Assembly: GCA_037178625.1 (NCBI GenBank)
Contig: CM074137.1
Coordinates: 558,001-622,000, forward strand
DNA length: 64,000 nucleotides
Direction: 5' to 3'
Source of the DNA: Skeletonema tropicum
Taxonomy: Eukaryota; Bacillariophyta; Thalassiosirophyceae; Thalassiosirales; Thalassiosiraceae
The position numbers and the translations under genes are program-made. A model generated the notes under the pieces. That model saw only the letters and a program-made list of their open reading frames with translations. It did no database searches and was not told the origin of the DNA. Below, one piece after another: positions 43,854 through 54,600 of the stretch (positions are counted from its first letter, which is position 1; the number at the start of each line of letters is the position of its first letter).

Positions 43854-44150
43854 TCATGCAATCTTCATCCCCACAATGATCTCAGTGGGGTCAAGTCTTG
43901 CATTGGTAGATCTTGTCATAAGTGTCGCCTGTAGAAGTAACAGATATCTTGATCTTGTCGCCTTCTTCGTATTCAGAAGCCTCGTCATATTATTGAGGAC
44001 ATCCATGGACGTCTGCAGGATTGTAAGTGGGAGTTCCTGTCGGATCGATAGTGCTAGTGCCGGTGCAACCTCCCATGTAGGTCCAGGCTTCTGGCCAGCA
44101 CACAGTATTTGAAGGAGAGTACGCTTCTTTCTTGCAATTTCAAGAGTGCT
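43854..44150 (-). pseudogene. Orphan fragment of the Cys-rich module family
   Basis: On the minus strand the sequence reads NCKKxAYSPSNT, VCWPEAWTYMGGCTGT, DPTGTPTYNPADVHGCPQ and EEGDKIKISVT with stops between, matching the modules of the pseudogene at 16.1-19.6 kb in the opposite orientation. Stops include TAA after GCPQ and TGA after YQCKT. It covers about one and a half modules without signal peptide or tail. Confidence 0.75.
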
Positions 44151-44602
44151 GCTTAGACGAAACATATATTTAAACTGGATACAAGCTCATCCTGAGATGC
44201 TAATGTGTTTGGAAAAACGATAAGCAGGCTAAGGCTAACACTAATACAATTCCAATTCTCAGAAGAAGGCTCACTGGTTCAAGAGCGAAGGTAGACATAC
44301 CAAAGGTTTTATTTCTATGGTTGCTTGTGTGAAATACTATACTCCTCTATTTGACTTAGACTTATAAATAGGTTCGTGGTTGTGCAGGTTAGGCTATTGA
44401 CCAGGTTAGCTGAATTCAGTAAAAGAGATGACTGTGTATTGCTATTCTAAAACAATATTATTCACGATATTACTACTATTTGTCTTCATGGTTGTTGACG
44501 ACGTGGATTGCTGGCCACGAACGACTTTTGATTACATAAAGAGGTCATTACATATTATTATGCCAGTACCTACTGTACCAGGCAGCTATTTTTCTTTCAC
44601 TT
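44151..44602. other. Non-coding stretch
   Basis: No coding or repeat signal that I can support. It may hold the 3' UTR of the minus-strand gene that ends at 44603. Confidence 0.4.
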
Positions 44603-45957
44603 TCAAGCAGCTGATCTGACTGTGATTACCAAGTCATCCGTGTCAGAAAAACCACTAGAAGTGCAACTGGCCGGAGTCACTGCGATATTCCCAAACATAC
44701 TATTCACACGCACAGCTTGGATTGTTCCTTGGGGCAAAGTATATGAAGCTGAAAAAATTCTCTCACCACTAACATACGCACAATTTTGACGCGACCCAAT
44801 CTGATTCCAGACAGGATTTGAAGCGTCACTTGCATAGTAAAAGTCAACATAGGTCTGTGACACGGCGTTGACGTAGCACCATACAGTCGCTGAAATGGTA
44901 ACATCATCACCCACAGTGAAGGCATAAGGACTGCCAGAGGATTGCGTCACAACAATCCTGTCGACAGATTCATCAACATGGTAGCTTCCGGCATTTCCAT
45001 CAGTACAAGAGTTCAATGTGTTAGGATAGTTGGGTTCATTACCATTGCTCACAATTCCTCGACCATCTAAAAGGCCTCCTGAGTCACATGATGAACCAGC
45101 GTTGCATTTGGGGGCTTGAAGCACAGCGTCATAAGAAGCGGTTTGGGGCCCAGGTAAAGTCGGTGAGACAGAAGGATTCATAGAGGTAGAGGGAGTTGGA
45201 GACGGTGCTCCAGATGAAGATGGGTTCAAACTGGGCTGCGTCGAAGGCTGGCTCGACAAAGAAGGCCCGCTACTTGACTGAGAAGTCGGTGAGACAGAAG
45301 GATTCATAGAGGTAGAGGGAGTTGGAGACGGTGCTCCAGATGAAGATGGGTTCAAACTGGGCTGCGTCGAAGGATGGCTCGACAAAGAAGGCCCGCTACT
45401 TGACTGAGCAGAAGGTGCACTGGAAACCGATGGACTCGAGGAAGGCACTTTGATGATTTCGACTTTGGCTCCTTGGAAGATTTCGGCGCTTTGGAAGACT
45501 TGCCCATGATAGCAGTGGCTTGGTTCTTCTTGATCTTCTGACTCTCCCTCTCCCATACGCCAATTCCAGTTCCACAGGCAACTAACGCCAACACTACAAA
45601 AGCTTGAAAATACTTTGACTTTGCATTCCAATGCCCATGGCCATGGCGTAGATTTACTGCTGCTGCACTCGCATTGTCTAAACCGTCATCACTCTGAGTC
45701 TGAGTACCCAACTCAGGATCTACATTGCGAACAACCTCGACTCCTTCATGTTCACCCTCATTGTTGCTGGCGGGAGGGGGAGTAAATCCAGATCCGGAGC
45801 CGGAGGTTGTGGCTGCGGAGTTAGTTGAAGTTTGAGTTCGATTAGTGGCAGCGGCGGTGGCGACGATCTCAACTTCAGCCCCAGATACGACGGAGCTGTC
45901 GTCCATGCCCATGCCGCCGATATTGCCGGCGTCGGCGTTGACGTTGAATGAGCTCAT
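44603..45957 (-). CDS. Membrane-anchored protein with pentalysine cluster, Ser-Pro repeats and beta-sandwich domain
   Basis: Starts at 45957 (MSSFNVNADAG). Residues 1-115 are low-complexity, probably cytosolic. One TM helix follows (FQAFVVLALVACGTGIGV, 117-134), then a basic stretch KSSKAPKSSKEPKSKSSK with Lys at 153, 156, 159, 162 and 165. This exactly fits the KxxKxxKxxKxxK pentalysine cluster described for silica-targeted diatom proteins. The frame then shifts by one base (TCAAAGTGCC near 45447) into an SxPS/SSxPS tract, with a 35-residue unit repeated twice, and a C-terminal domain of about 150 residues: CDSGGLLDGRG, ATVWCYV, VDFYYASDASNPVWNQIGS, LPQGTIQAVRVNS and DTDDLVITVRSAA. The topology predicts the Lys cluster and the domain in the lumen or outside. 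A frustule role is inferred. Confidence 0.75.
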
Positions 45958-46252
45958 GATTGAAAACGAGTTGGAGTGCAGACAGAAGTAGAAGATGCGC
46001 AAGGGCAAGGAAGGGCGGGTAAATGTAAATCGAGTTGACGTTTACCAAAAAACGGATTTATGAGATGAACTGCTGCAGCACGCAAAGATAATATAAGTAC
46101 TTGAGTAGAAAGATGACCGTTGCCGTTGAGTAAACCTCCCAACAATGACAAAAAACAAGAGAGGGGGCCGTCAAAAGCTGTCAAAAAGAAGAAATTCCGT
46201 CGATTCAAACACCTTTAACAAGATCAAAATTCATGTGCTTTCCGATTATTAA

Positions 46253-47141
46253 CAGCTTTCCGGGTATAAGGTTTTTTGCGCCAACAATCTTCCTAGCTCC
46301 TTTTACCGCCGTACGTAGTATTATCTAGCAAAAAAAACACCTTCTCCCTACGAACCATGGCGGCCGATCTGCTTCCTACCATGCTCTTCTGTTGACAGCA
46401 ATGGCCTATATTAATGAATCCAACGCCACGGATCAATAGTTATGGTAGTTTTTAGTCGATTGTTGCCGCTGGGTTCATGAATTCATTGTTTATACCATGC
46501 TCTTATCTACTACACAATTGGTCGATATTTTTCGTCGCCCGACGCACCCGCCTCACTTCCTATAGCCACTTCTATGCCAATAAAACGCTATTACGAACCG
46601 ATCGGACTACACATATCTCTTCTGATAATATATTCGCGAGGTATGGTGCCTTGGTTCGGTCGGAGATTCGGTTTAATCGTCCCATATCTATCTTATGTGT
46701 AGGGCCGACGATGCGGTGATGGGGAAAAATACCGCCTACATATAGGGGGTGATCCGACGGTGATATTGTCCATTTCATGCAACGCTACGCACAACATTCG
46801 TTTTGGTATGTCATGGCCTTTCGTTGGATATGCGGTATGCTGCATGTAACAGGTTGTAAGCGACATAGTAACACCAGAACTGCCATGGTCGGCGGCCGGC
46901 GGCTATTTTTTTGATGATTTTTGACACAAAAAAATGTTGACCCGTTGCCTTTCCTGCATTGTAACCGCCGAAATAGTCGAGCTTCGTTATCGGTGGACTA
47001 CACCGACGGAAAGAGCTGCTTCTTGGCTTTTCATAACTGCACTGAACGTCTTCTAAATGTGAGTTGTTGCTGTTTTATTAACTACGTAGGAAGCTAGGTG
47101 GCAAAAATGGTCGCGCATGCGCGACCATACCCGGAAAGCTG
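46253..47141. mobile_element. MITE with 15-bp terminal repeats and TTAA target duplication
   Basis: CAGCTTTCCGGGTAT at 46253 is exactly inverted at 47127-47141, and both ends are flanked by TTAA (46249-46252, 47142-47145). The 889-bp interior has no transposase. TTAA duplication is typical of piggyBac, but the terminal CAG is not the usual CCY, so the superfamily is uncertain. The right end includes a perfect palindrome GGTCGCGCATGCGCGACC. A single end of the same family is at 22706. Confidence 0.75.
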
Positions 47142-47145
47142 TTAA

Positions 47146-47924
47146 GGCGCCGCGGTCGCTTGATCGAGTCAGAAGTTGTACACTTCTACCTCCTTCATGA
47201 AGCGAAGGGGCTACTGTAAGTACTTAGCTTAGGGGCAGTCTTTGCGCTCTACACACGAGACGAATTTATGCCTTTTTGCACATCACTGTACGAATTGTCA
47301 TTTTGTTGCACATTTCCCCGATGAACGTCTCAGACGGATTCGTGTGGCCACACGAGATCTCGTGTGAGATGTGGCCAGCTCACACGAGATTTTGTACAAT
47401 TTTGTACGGCCACACGAATCTATCAAACACCCCCTATGCCCTCCCATCATGGCACTTCTAAACCCCTAGCTGACCATCCACCACAACATCCGGCCACAAT
47501 GCGTTTGCCTGGTAAAAAATATAATTGGTCCACAGGATGGTCCATTTGATCCATGATCCAGCATATTTTTTAAGAAAACGGTACAGGATTACGAGAAACT
47601 GTGCCAAAAAATTTTCATAACCCTAAATAACTGAATGAAAAATGTCCTCAAAATGACTCTAGGCTAGACTCGCTTTTTGCGAGATGGTGGCGGGAGCATA
47701 CCTCATACATGTAACGTGGCGCGGAAGGAAACAGTGACAAAGTTTTTGTTCTTCTTAGTAGTACGGCATCAGGCAGTGAGAGCATACCAAAGTTTTTGTT
47801 GTGTTGTTGCAGCAGTTTACGTGGAAAAACCAGTAGTTGCAAGTGGTTGTTAAAATAAAATGTTTAATCCCCTAAGTACATTATTTGTGTTACTCTACTG
47901 ATTAAGTTGGCATCTTCTTAACAC
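47146..47924. other. Non-coding stretch with an inverted-repeat cluster
   Basis: Carries the CACACGAGAT cluster at 47337-47420 listed separately. The remainder is the 3' flank of the minus-strand gene ending at 47925, with no other feature. Confidence 0.45.
47337..47420. repeat. 84-bp hairpin cluster built on CACACGA
   Basis: GATTCGTGTGGCC at the left pairs with GGCCACACGAATC at the right. Between them lie GTGGCCACACGAGATCTCG, itself nearly palindromic, and another CACACGAGAT. It could be a small foldback element or a structured site. Confidence 0.6.
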
Positions 47925-49023
47925 CTATCCAGTGACGCTAACGAATACTGCAGGGGCTTCGAATGTAGCGTATGCATCTGGAATTGCAGGAAAGTCAACA
48001 TCATCAGAGGTGGGAGGAATATCTTTATTCTCCATGATATTCTTCAACCTAGTGACTTGTTCATCTGTCTCGGTATTAGTATTAACTCCGTTTGCGAAAG
48101 CCACAAGACCTGAGTGACGACGAGAGAAAACGTTGTTAAAACGAAAGTTGTAGCGTTCGAGGCCGCAATTGCTAAGGGAGCATAGTCGTTAATTAGCTTC
48201 GTTGGAGACATATTCATGAAGATTCCATAAATCAAGAACCCCCTTCTTCAACAGCCACTGCCTGTTGAATTGTGTGGGTTGTAAACAAATTGTGTGAGGT
48301 TGTGGTATTCAATCTGAAGCAATGAACAATCAAACAAGACAACTCACTTTTCGATGTACGTCCAAAATTCAACCATAAGCTTTCGGCCGACATTCGAAGC
48401 GATCCATTTTTTCCTTTACTGGTACGTTTGGACCGTTCTCCACGGCAATATCGGTAGCGCCATTTGCACTCTCAACAATCTCAGCAACAAACCACACCGC
48501 CTCATTCAAGATTCAAACTTGCAGCGCACCCGTAGCGGTATTGGGCACATCGATAGGAGAAAGTCAACGTATTGTGCTTCTTGAACTTTCTTCCAGCAGC
48601 AGCAGCAGCAGCAGCAGCACCACCACCACCACGGTTGGGATCAAAAGTAGACGCCCATTCTTGGGGATTCTTCAGCCCAGCAGCAGCGGCAGCAACGGGA
48701 GGAGCCGCAGCAGCACCACCACCACCACCACGGTTGGGATCAAAAGTAGACGACCATTCTGGGGAATTCTTCAGCCCAGCAGCGGCAGCAACGGGAGGAG
48801 CCACAGCAGCACCAGCAGCACGGTTGGGATCAAAAGTAGACGCCCATTCTGGGGGATTCTTCAGCCCAGCAGCAACGGGAGGAGCAGCGGCCTCAGGCGG
48901 ATTTTTCAACCCCACGACAGCTGCTCCTCCTTCGGGCGGATTGGATTTGGCGTTGGGGACGTTCTCCTTCGCCAAAGAGGAGTCGTTTCGGCTCGGGCTG
49001 CCAGTATCGGTGGGGGATGACAT
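47925..49023 (-). CDS. Repeat-rich unknown protein, two exons, three single-base shifts
   Basis: Starts at 49023 (MSSPTDTGSPSRNDS). The first half is four units of GLKNPPEWASTFDPNR separated by Gly and Ala runs. It then shifts frame to KKVQEAQYVDFLLSMCPIPL, shifts again to LNEAVWFVAEIVESANGATD and VPVKEKMDRFECRPKAYG, and once more to LNFGRTSK before a 238-bp intron (GTGAGT...CAG, 48110-48347). The final exon (48109-47925) reads LVAFANGVNTNTETDEQVTR and ends AVFVSVTG. Each shift needs one added base (near 48590, 48508 and 48382), after which the exon junction is in phase. The compact C-terminal half looks like a small folded domain I do not recognise. Confidence 0.6.
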
Positions 49024-49242
49024 CTGAGGTGTGCACGACCGACGAAATTGGTGAGTGTTCGACAAAATTGGTGACCAAACAAGCAAAACAGCACGCAAAC
49101 GGGCATAGGCGGAGCAAATCTCATCATCTCTAACACGTTCTCAATCATCGCACCATTCTGATAGCAACAAGTATGTAAAACACTGGAGGATGGCGTCTCT
49201 ACTGTGAACACTGTGTGTTTTATGAGCAATTCGACCAACAAA

Positions 49243-49389
49243 AACGAGCACTGGATCAATCTGGACCAACCGTTTTTTTCCCAACTACTAAAAACGCACT
49301 TTCCCGCCAGAACAGGCAGCACTGGATCAAGCTGGACCAACCCTTTTTTACGGATTACTACAAAACGCTCTCTCCCGCCAGAACAGACA
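49243..49389. repeat. Tandem 73-bp promoter repeat with CCCGCC core
   Basis: Two units (about 49243-49315 and 49316-49389) share GCACTGGATCAA, CTGGACCAACC, a T run, ACTAC.AAAACGC and TCCCGCCAGAACAG. The first contains TTTCCCGCC, an E2F-like core. They lie 220-370 bp upstream of the minus-strand gene start at 49023, so they may act as its regulatory repeat. Confidence 0.5.
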
Positions 49390-49439
49390 GGGACACCTAA
49401 TGCCACTCCAATGACCTGGAACAAAAACCGGCACTCATG

Positions 49440-49763
49440 ACACTTTCTCGACCCCTTTTCCCACCGGGACCCTCTTTCTTGTGCGCCTGGATCACTGGAT
49501 CAAATGGAATCCCCTCTCCCCCACCCCTGCGGTGGCAGAGGTTGAGTGAGGACCCTCACTCTCACCTGTCGAGAGGCAGTTGAGAGTAGGAGGGAGGAGG
49601 AACATACCATCACCTAGCACAGGTGACAAGAGGAGTGCGGACTTGCCACTGAACTAGAGATACCTAGACTGCACTCCTCTTATTACCTAAAATGGGCAAG
49701 TTCAGATCCAGCTTGCCCAGTAAACAGCTCCTGAATACCATCCTAAACTAATCACTTATTTAC

Positions 49764-49795
<32 letters not shown>
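49440..49795 (+). repeat. Poly(A)-tailed retroposon with several strong stem-loops
   Basis: The sequence ends in a run of 28 A (49768-49795). Ahead of it lie perfect stems: GAGTGAGG/CCTCACTC (49544-49561), CACCT/AGGTG (49611-49625), AAGAGGAGTGC/GCACTCCTCTT (49628-49681) and GGGCAAG/CTTGCCC (49694-49718). A reverse-transcribed structured RNA or the 3' end of a LINE/SINE fits best. I see no Pol III boxes and no sure target duplication, and the left edge is a guess. Confidence 0.5.
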
Positions 49796-49808
<13 letters not shown>

Positions 49809-49821
49809 TAATACAATTAAC

Positions 49822-51298
49822 TAGAGGTTGGTCTCGTCTCGACTCGGCCGAGACGAGACGGGATTTTTTGGGTCGAGACAGGTGTCTCGTCTCGGCACCC
49901 TCTGTCTCGGAGCATTTCGGGATTTTTTGTATCACTTTCTCACAGCCAACCATGACGAAGAACAATTCGTTTCTGCGGCTACTTCTGATTTCATCAGCAC
50001 GATTCCAATCTCACATCATAACAAGACTCCCTTTGACACCGTTGGGTGCGTTCACAAGACTTGTTCATTGGAGTTTGATTATTTTTTTGATCAACTCATT
50101 ATCTTCATCTATCATCTATTCTGAAATCATGGTCGATGCTATCACCGATGCCGATGCAGCTTCTACTGCCAGCAGGAACGAATCGTTGGAATCGTCGGGT
50201 GACGAAGACGATGATGTCAAATGCAAAGAGCGAAAACCATCGGAATCTTCGAGCGACGAAGAAGATTGGGATGACAAATGCATTTGCAAACATTGGAAGG
50301 GTGATAGTCCGATGTGTAGTAACCAAGACACAAGCAGTTGAGAAAGTTTGCAATCCGTATGAATGGAGCACATGAGGATTGGGCGCATGCATATTGCACA
50401 GACCATGTTTTTCATTGTAATGCAGTTCTGGCTTTTGAAGGTAAGTAGTAATTGAACATCATTGCCATTATTGAATATGAATTGACTCGACCTTGTCTAA
50501 TAAGTTGATGCAACTCATCAAAGATCTTATAGTTGATGTCGAGAAGGAGGCTAATACAAATACAAATGATAATGGTGGTGAAGGTGGAAGTATTGCAGTA
50601 CCGCAAGTATCTTTTAAATCAGAAGACACGAGCTTCGCTTTCTTGGGTGCATTTGACTTCGACGACGATGCAGCAGCAAATGATGACGAATTGACTGATG
50701 ACAATATTCGGATCCGATGTGAAGCCCAGCTGCAGCTTACGAACTCCTGGAGCAAATGCCGATGCAAGATGGAGAAAGAAAGTTTAATGATCCATTGAAG
50801 CGTTGGAAACAAATCGCTCACCAATTCCCTGAACTTGCAACACTTGCACGAGAGTACCTGTGAGATATTCCAGCAACGTCCGCTCCCTTGGAAAGAATCT
50901 CGAGCAGGGCAGCTAGAGTAATTACAGCAAAGCGATCTTGCATTGATCCCATTGTTACTTGCCGCATCGATGCATCATGTTTGTTGAAGAAAATACAAGC
51001 TTCATCCGCAAAAATTGGGATGAACTCATGCCAGATGTCCCTTTGAATGAGTTTCTACTCCCTCCTTCTTTTGAGGACAAGGATGAGAGTGGGGATCCAA
51101 TTGATGCTGGCCAGAACAATGAGTACTAAGTTGTCTAAAGAGTCCATAGTAGATAGTTATTTGTTGGTTTTGCCCCTTTTAATCATTGCTAACCTTCTTC
51201 ATTGAAAATCTCGAGATATCCCGGGATCTCGTCTCGACGGACCCTGTCTCGGCTCGAATCTCGGGACAGTGCCGAGACCGAGACGAGACCAACCTCTA
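49822..51298 (+). mobile_element. hAT-superfamily DNA transposon, defective
   Basis: The ends are TAGAGGTTGGTCTCGTCTCG and its inverse, matching the hAT rule (C/T)A(A/G)NG. The flanks are an exact 8-bp duplication CAATTAAC (49814-49821 and 51299-51306), the hAT hallmark. GTCTCG/CGAGAC subterminal repeats are dense at both ends. The interior keeps only pieces of a transposase. It inserted next to the poly(A) tail of the structured retroposon. Confidence 0.92.
50130..51130 (+). pseudogene. Remnant of a hAT transposase
   Basis: An acidic N-terminal piece starts MVDAITDADAAS (50130). GAHEDWAHAYCTDHVFHCNA follows near 50370, recalling the Cys/His helix of hAT transposases. After a possible intron (GTAAGT at 50440) comes LMQLIKDLIVDVEKEAN. 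The C-terminal dimerisation block is clear near 50805-50945: LKRWKQIAHQFPELATLARE, then IPATSAPLERISSRAARVIT. An in-frame TGA separates its two halves, and the RNase H-like centre is largely missing. Not functional. Confidence 0.75.
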
Positions 51299-51306
51299 CA
51301 ATTAAC

Positions 51307-51627
51307 CGTTTGCCTATGTTATGAGCTTCCGTTAGAGCTGCCGGTCGGCGTTGTAGGTGGGGTATTATTCAAAATATAGCGTTTTGTGTCGAAAATGAGG
51401 ACATCGATCGAAGCATTTATTATTTATGCACATGAAATGTAAGGCGGATAACGCAACAAATCAATGCAAGCCGTGGCGTAAATCGTCTTATGATATGTAA
51501 GGAAGGTATCTGCAACATTGTAGAATTATTGGGCGGTCGTAGGTCTCATTTGATACGTTATATTAGACCGACTCGCCTGTGCTCGGACGATGCTGCCGAC
51601 GATGTCATCGTTATATGTATTTAATGG
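51307..51627. other. Non-coding stretch between the hAT element and the LINE
   Basis: No feature beyond the left target duplicate of the LINE, which begins at 51628. Confidence 0.5.
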
Positions 51628-51643
51628 TGTGTTTTCACCACCC

Positions 51644-54600
51644 ACTTTTCCGTCTGCGGTGCCGGACCTCATTTGGTACAAAAGTCAAAATCAACGTAGG
51701 AATTCAAAAATCTACACAAACTTCAACTCAAAAAATCATCAAAAAAACGACCACCATGACAACAAAGCAACATCAATACGCCGCGTAATCAACCGCCGCC
51801 AACGATAATATTCTAACCTTCTAATAGCAAATAAGTATATCAAACGCCATCAGCCGCCGCCGCCTGTGCTCTGACATCTCAAATTTAACTAGCAGTCACT
51901 ACGGACTACTAGATCGCTTCGCCGCCCAACACCCAACGAGCTCCCGCACCTTCACAAGAAAAGCCATTTTCTCATTGGATTCAAATTATTCCGCCAATCA
52001 AATTATACGGAACTCCGCCGCTAAAATAATCTGGTTTGGCACCTCACGAGATATTCGAGAGAGGGAAGTCATCTACTCCGAGGCTTCCAGAGAATTTAGG
52101 TCATTATTTCTGCCTCCAACGCGAACCTACAATTCAAATTCAAATCATTGCACGTTCGCCTCATCGCTGGAAAGTTTCTGCTGTCCTACCATAGACATTC
52201 CTGAATCTTCTTCTGCCACCATCGTGACCAAACTTTCTATCAACATCAAATACATTGATTGGTCAATACCTACCTGGAACATCCATCTTCTATACCTGGT
52301 GAGATCTTCCCTACAATAATTCCAATTCATCTTACTTGAATTGATCATCAACTTCATGTCGTCTAATAAGCGATAAGAATGATTGATCTACTTGATTTTT
52401 ATGAAGATATGGGCTACCAACCCGCTATTGATGTCACGTCGCCAGACTCAACAAACTTCAGCCAAGATCTGCTCTCCAAAGATAATGAGTGGAGAGAGAT
52501 GCCTGGAGTGGAGGAGGCGGCGAATATGGTATAGTCGGCACCAGCTATTCCAGCAGTCATCCTGCTGCTGGAACACAGCGAAATAATAGGGGTGGGGAAA
52601 ACAGACGGGTCGACGTAGAGAGAAGAAGAACACGCAATCAACGTCGAGCCCAAGCTTTTAGGACAAGAGAAGAAACACAACGTCGTATTAAGCTGATTGA
52701 CAAATTTGGGAACATTAAACATATCATTAGGAATGGGAAGATGGCAGCAGGAAATATTGAGACAATCATGACTGCAATTGATCGAAGGGCGAGGAGGGTT
52801 GTGGATGCAGAGACGCTTCGGGCGTTGCAAAGGGAAACATTGATAGAAGAGGCGATAGATGAAACTGGCACTGTTGGGGAGTTGCCCTCTGCCGCTGAGA
52901 AGAGGTTTCTAGAGGAACATTTTACTCGACAAGAGTTAGAGGAGGTGAGGACGGTCGATGACGATCTCATGAGGGTCCACGGTAGAGCTCCCCAGGCAAA
53001 ACGGGAGGGGGTTGTCCGACTACTCTACGAAAACATCAATGGGTTGAATAATCGCATGAGTGGAAATATCAAATTGGATAGAGGTAGAGAAATGTTGGAT
53101 GAATTGGAGGTCGACATTGCAGCCTTTAATGAGATCAAAATCAACTTCAACCACAAGAAGAATGTCAATGGTTTGGCTCAGCTATTTAACGGAGGAGAAG
53201 CCGAAGTGAAGGTGGTCCATGGCTGTAATACTCATGAGGGTGCTATCTCTAGAGTTCAGGAAGGAGGGACTGGAATTCTCACGTTTGGCCAACTGGCTGA
53301 ACAGTTCGACCATATGAATAGCGGACAAGACGTCACTGGTCTGGGAAGATTCTCGTTCTCGAGGTACATCGGAGAGAATGGTATTTCAACTTGGGTTGTC
53401 TGCGGATATCAACCATGCGTTAGTAAAGGCCCCAGCACTAGTTACCAACAACAACGACGGTACTTCATTCAAAAAAAGCAGCCTGACGTTAAGCCAAGAG
53501 ACAAATTCTATGAGGACTTGATTGCTCTACTCAAGAGGTGGCGTGAGGAAGGAGACCGAATTATTGTTTGCCTAGATGCCAATGAGAATATCTACACCAA
53601 GCGGATCGGACAAGCTCTAACAGAAGTAGATGGGTTAGCGATGAAGGAGGTGGTAGGAGACTACACTGGGAAGCAGCTTGGTGCAACTTATTTCCGCGGC
53701 TCTCAACCTATCGATGGCGTGTGGGCGACAAGGGATATTGAAGTTTTGAATGCATGTGTAATGCCGGTGGGTTATGGAATGGGTGATCACCGATGCTTCG
53801 TGGTAGATTTCTCGTTGTCATCACTTGTGGGCCGCTCCTTGGTCCGTGTGAAAAAGTTGAAGGCGAGACGACTGAATACCAAACTCCCCAGAGTTGCGGA
53901 GAGATACAACCAACTGCTAGAAACGAACCTGATCAGGCATAGGGTAGATGACGATCATCGTGCCGCATACCAGGCACAAACAAAAGAAGAAGCTCGTACT
54001 GCTCTCGCGTCCTCTGAAGAGAAAAGCAAACAATACATGGCTCACGCAGAATCGAAGTGCCGCAAAATCAAGGCAGGTAGAATACCATTCTCGGCAGAAT
54101 CAGTGACTTGGATAAAGAGAGGCGAAGTCTATAGAACACTTCTCCGTTATCATGCGGGAAGGAAGGTGAACCGAGGGAATTTGAAACGAAAATGTCGGAA
54201 GCTAAAGATCCTTCGTCCATTCAACCTCTCAGTAGCAGAGATCGCTGCTAGACTCAAAGCTTGCGACAGTAAGTGTGATCATTTTAGGAAACATGGACAT
54301 CACTATAGAAAGAAACATCTGAATCGTCGGCTGGAGTTTGCTAAAAAGAAGGGTGATGAGACTGCAGAGAAGCGTATACTTGCCATCATTAAAGGAGAGA
54401 GAGATAGACGTTTCTGGAGGAAGTTGAATTACAATCTCGGTAAACGGTTTAGCGGTAGCATTCGAACAGTGCAGGTGGAAACTGATGGTGGTAACGTGGT
54501 AGAATATGACACAAAAGATTCAGTGGAAAAAGCCATTTTGGAAAACATTCATGGTGAGGGCAAACGATTCTATCAGGCGGAAGAAGCACCTATCTGCAAA

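Noticed and set aside
48541..49020. Two plus-strand frames of 151-159 aa opposite the repeat-rich gene
   Set aside because: They mirror the Gly/Ala and Ser repeats. The minus frame continues into conserved-looking sequence and a spliced exon, the plus frames do not.
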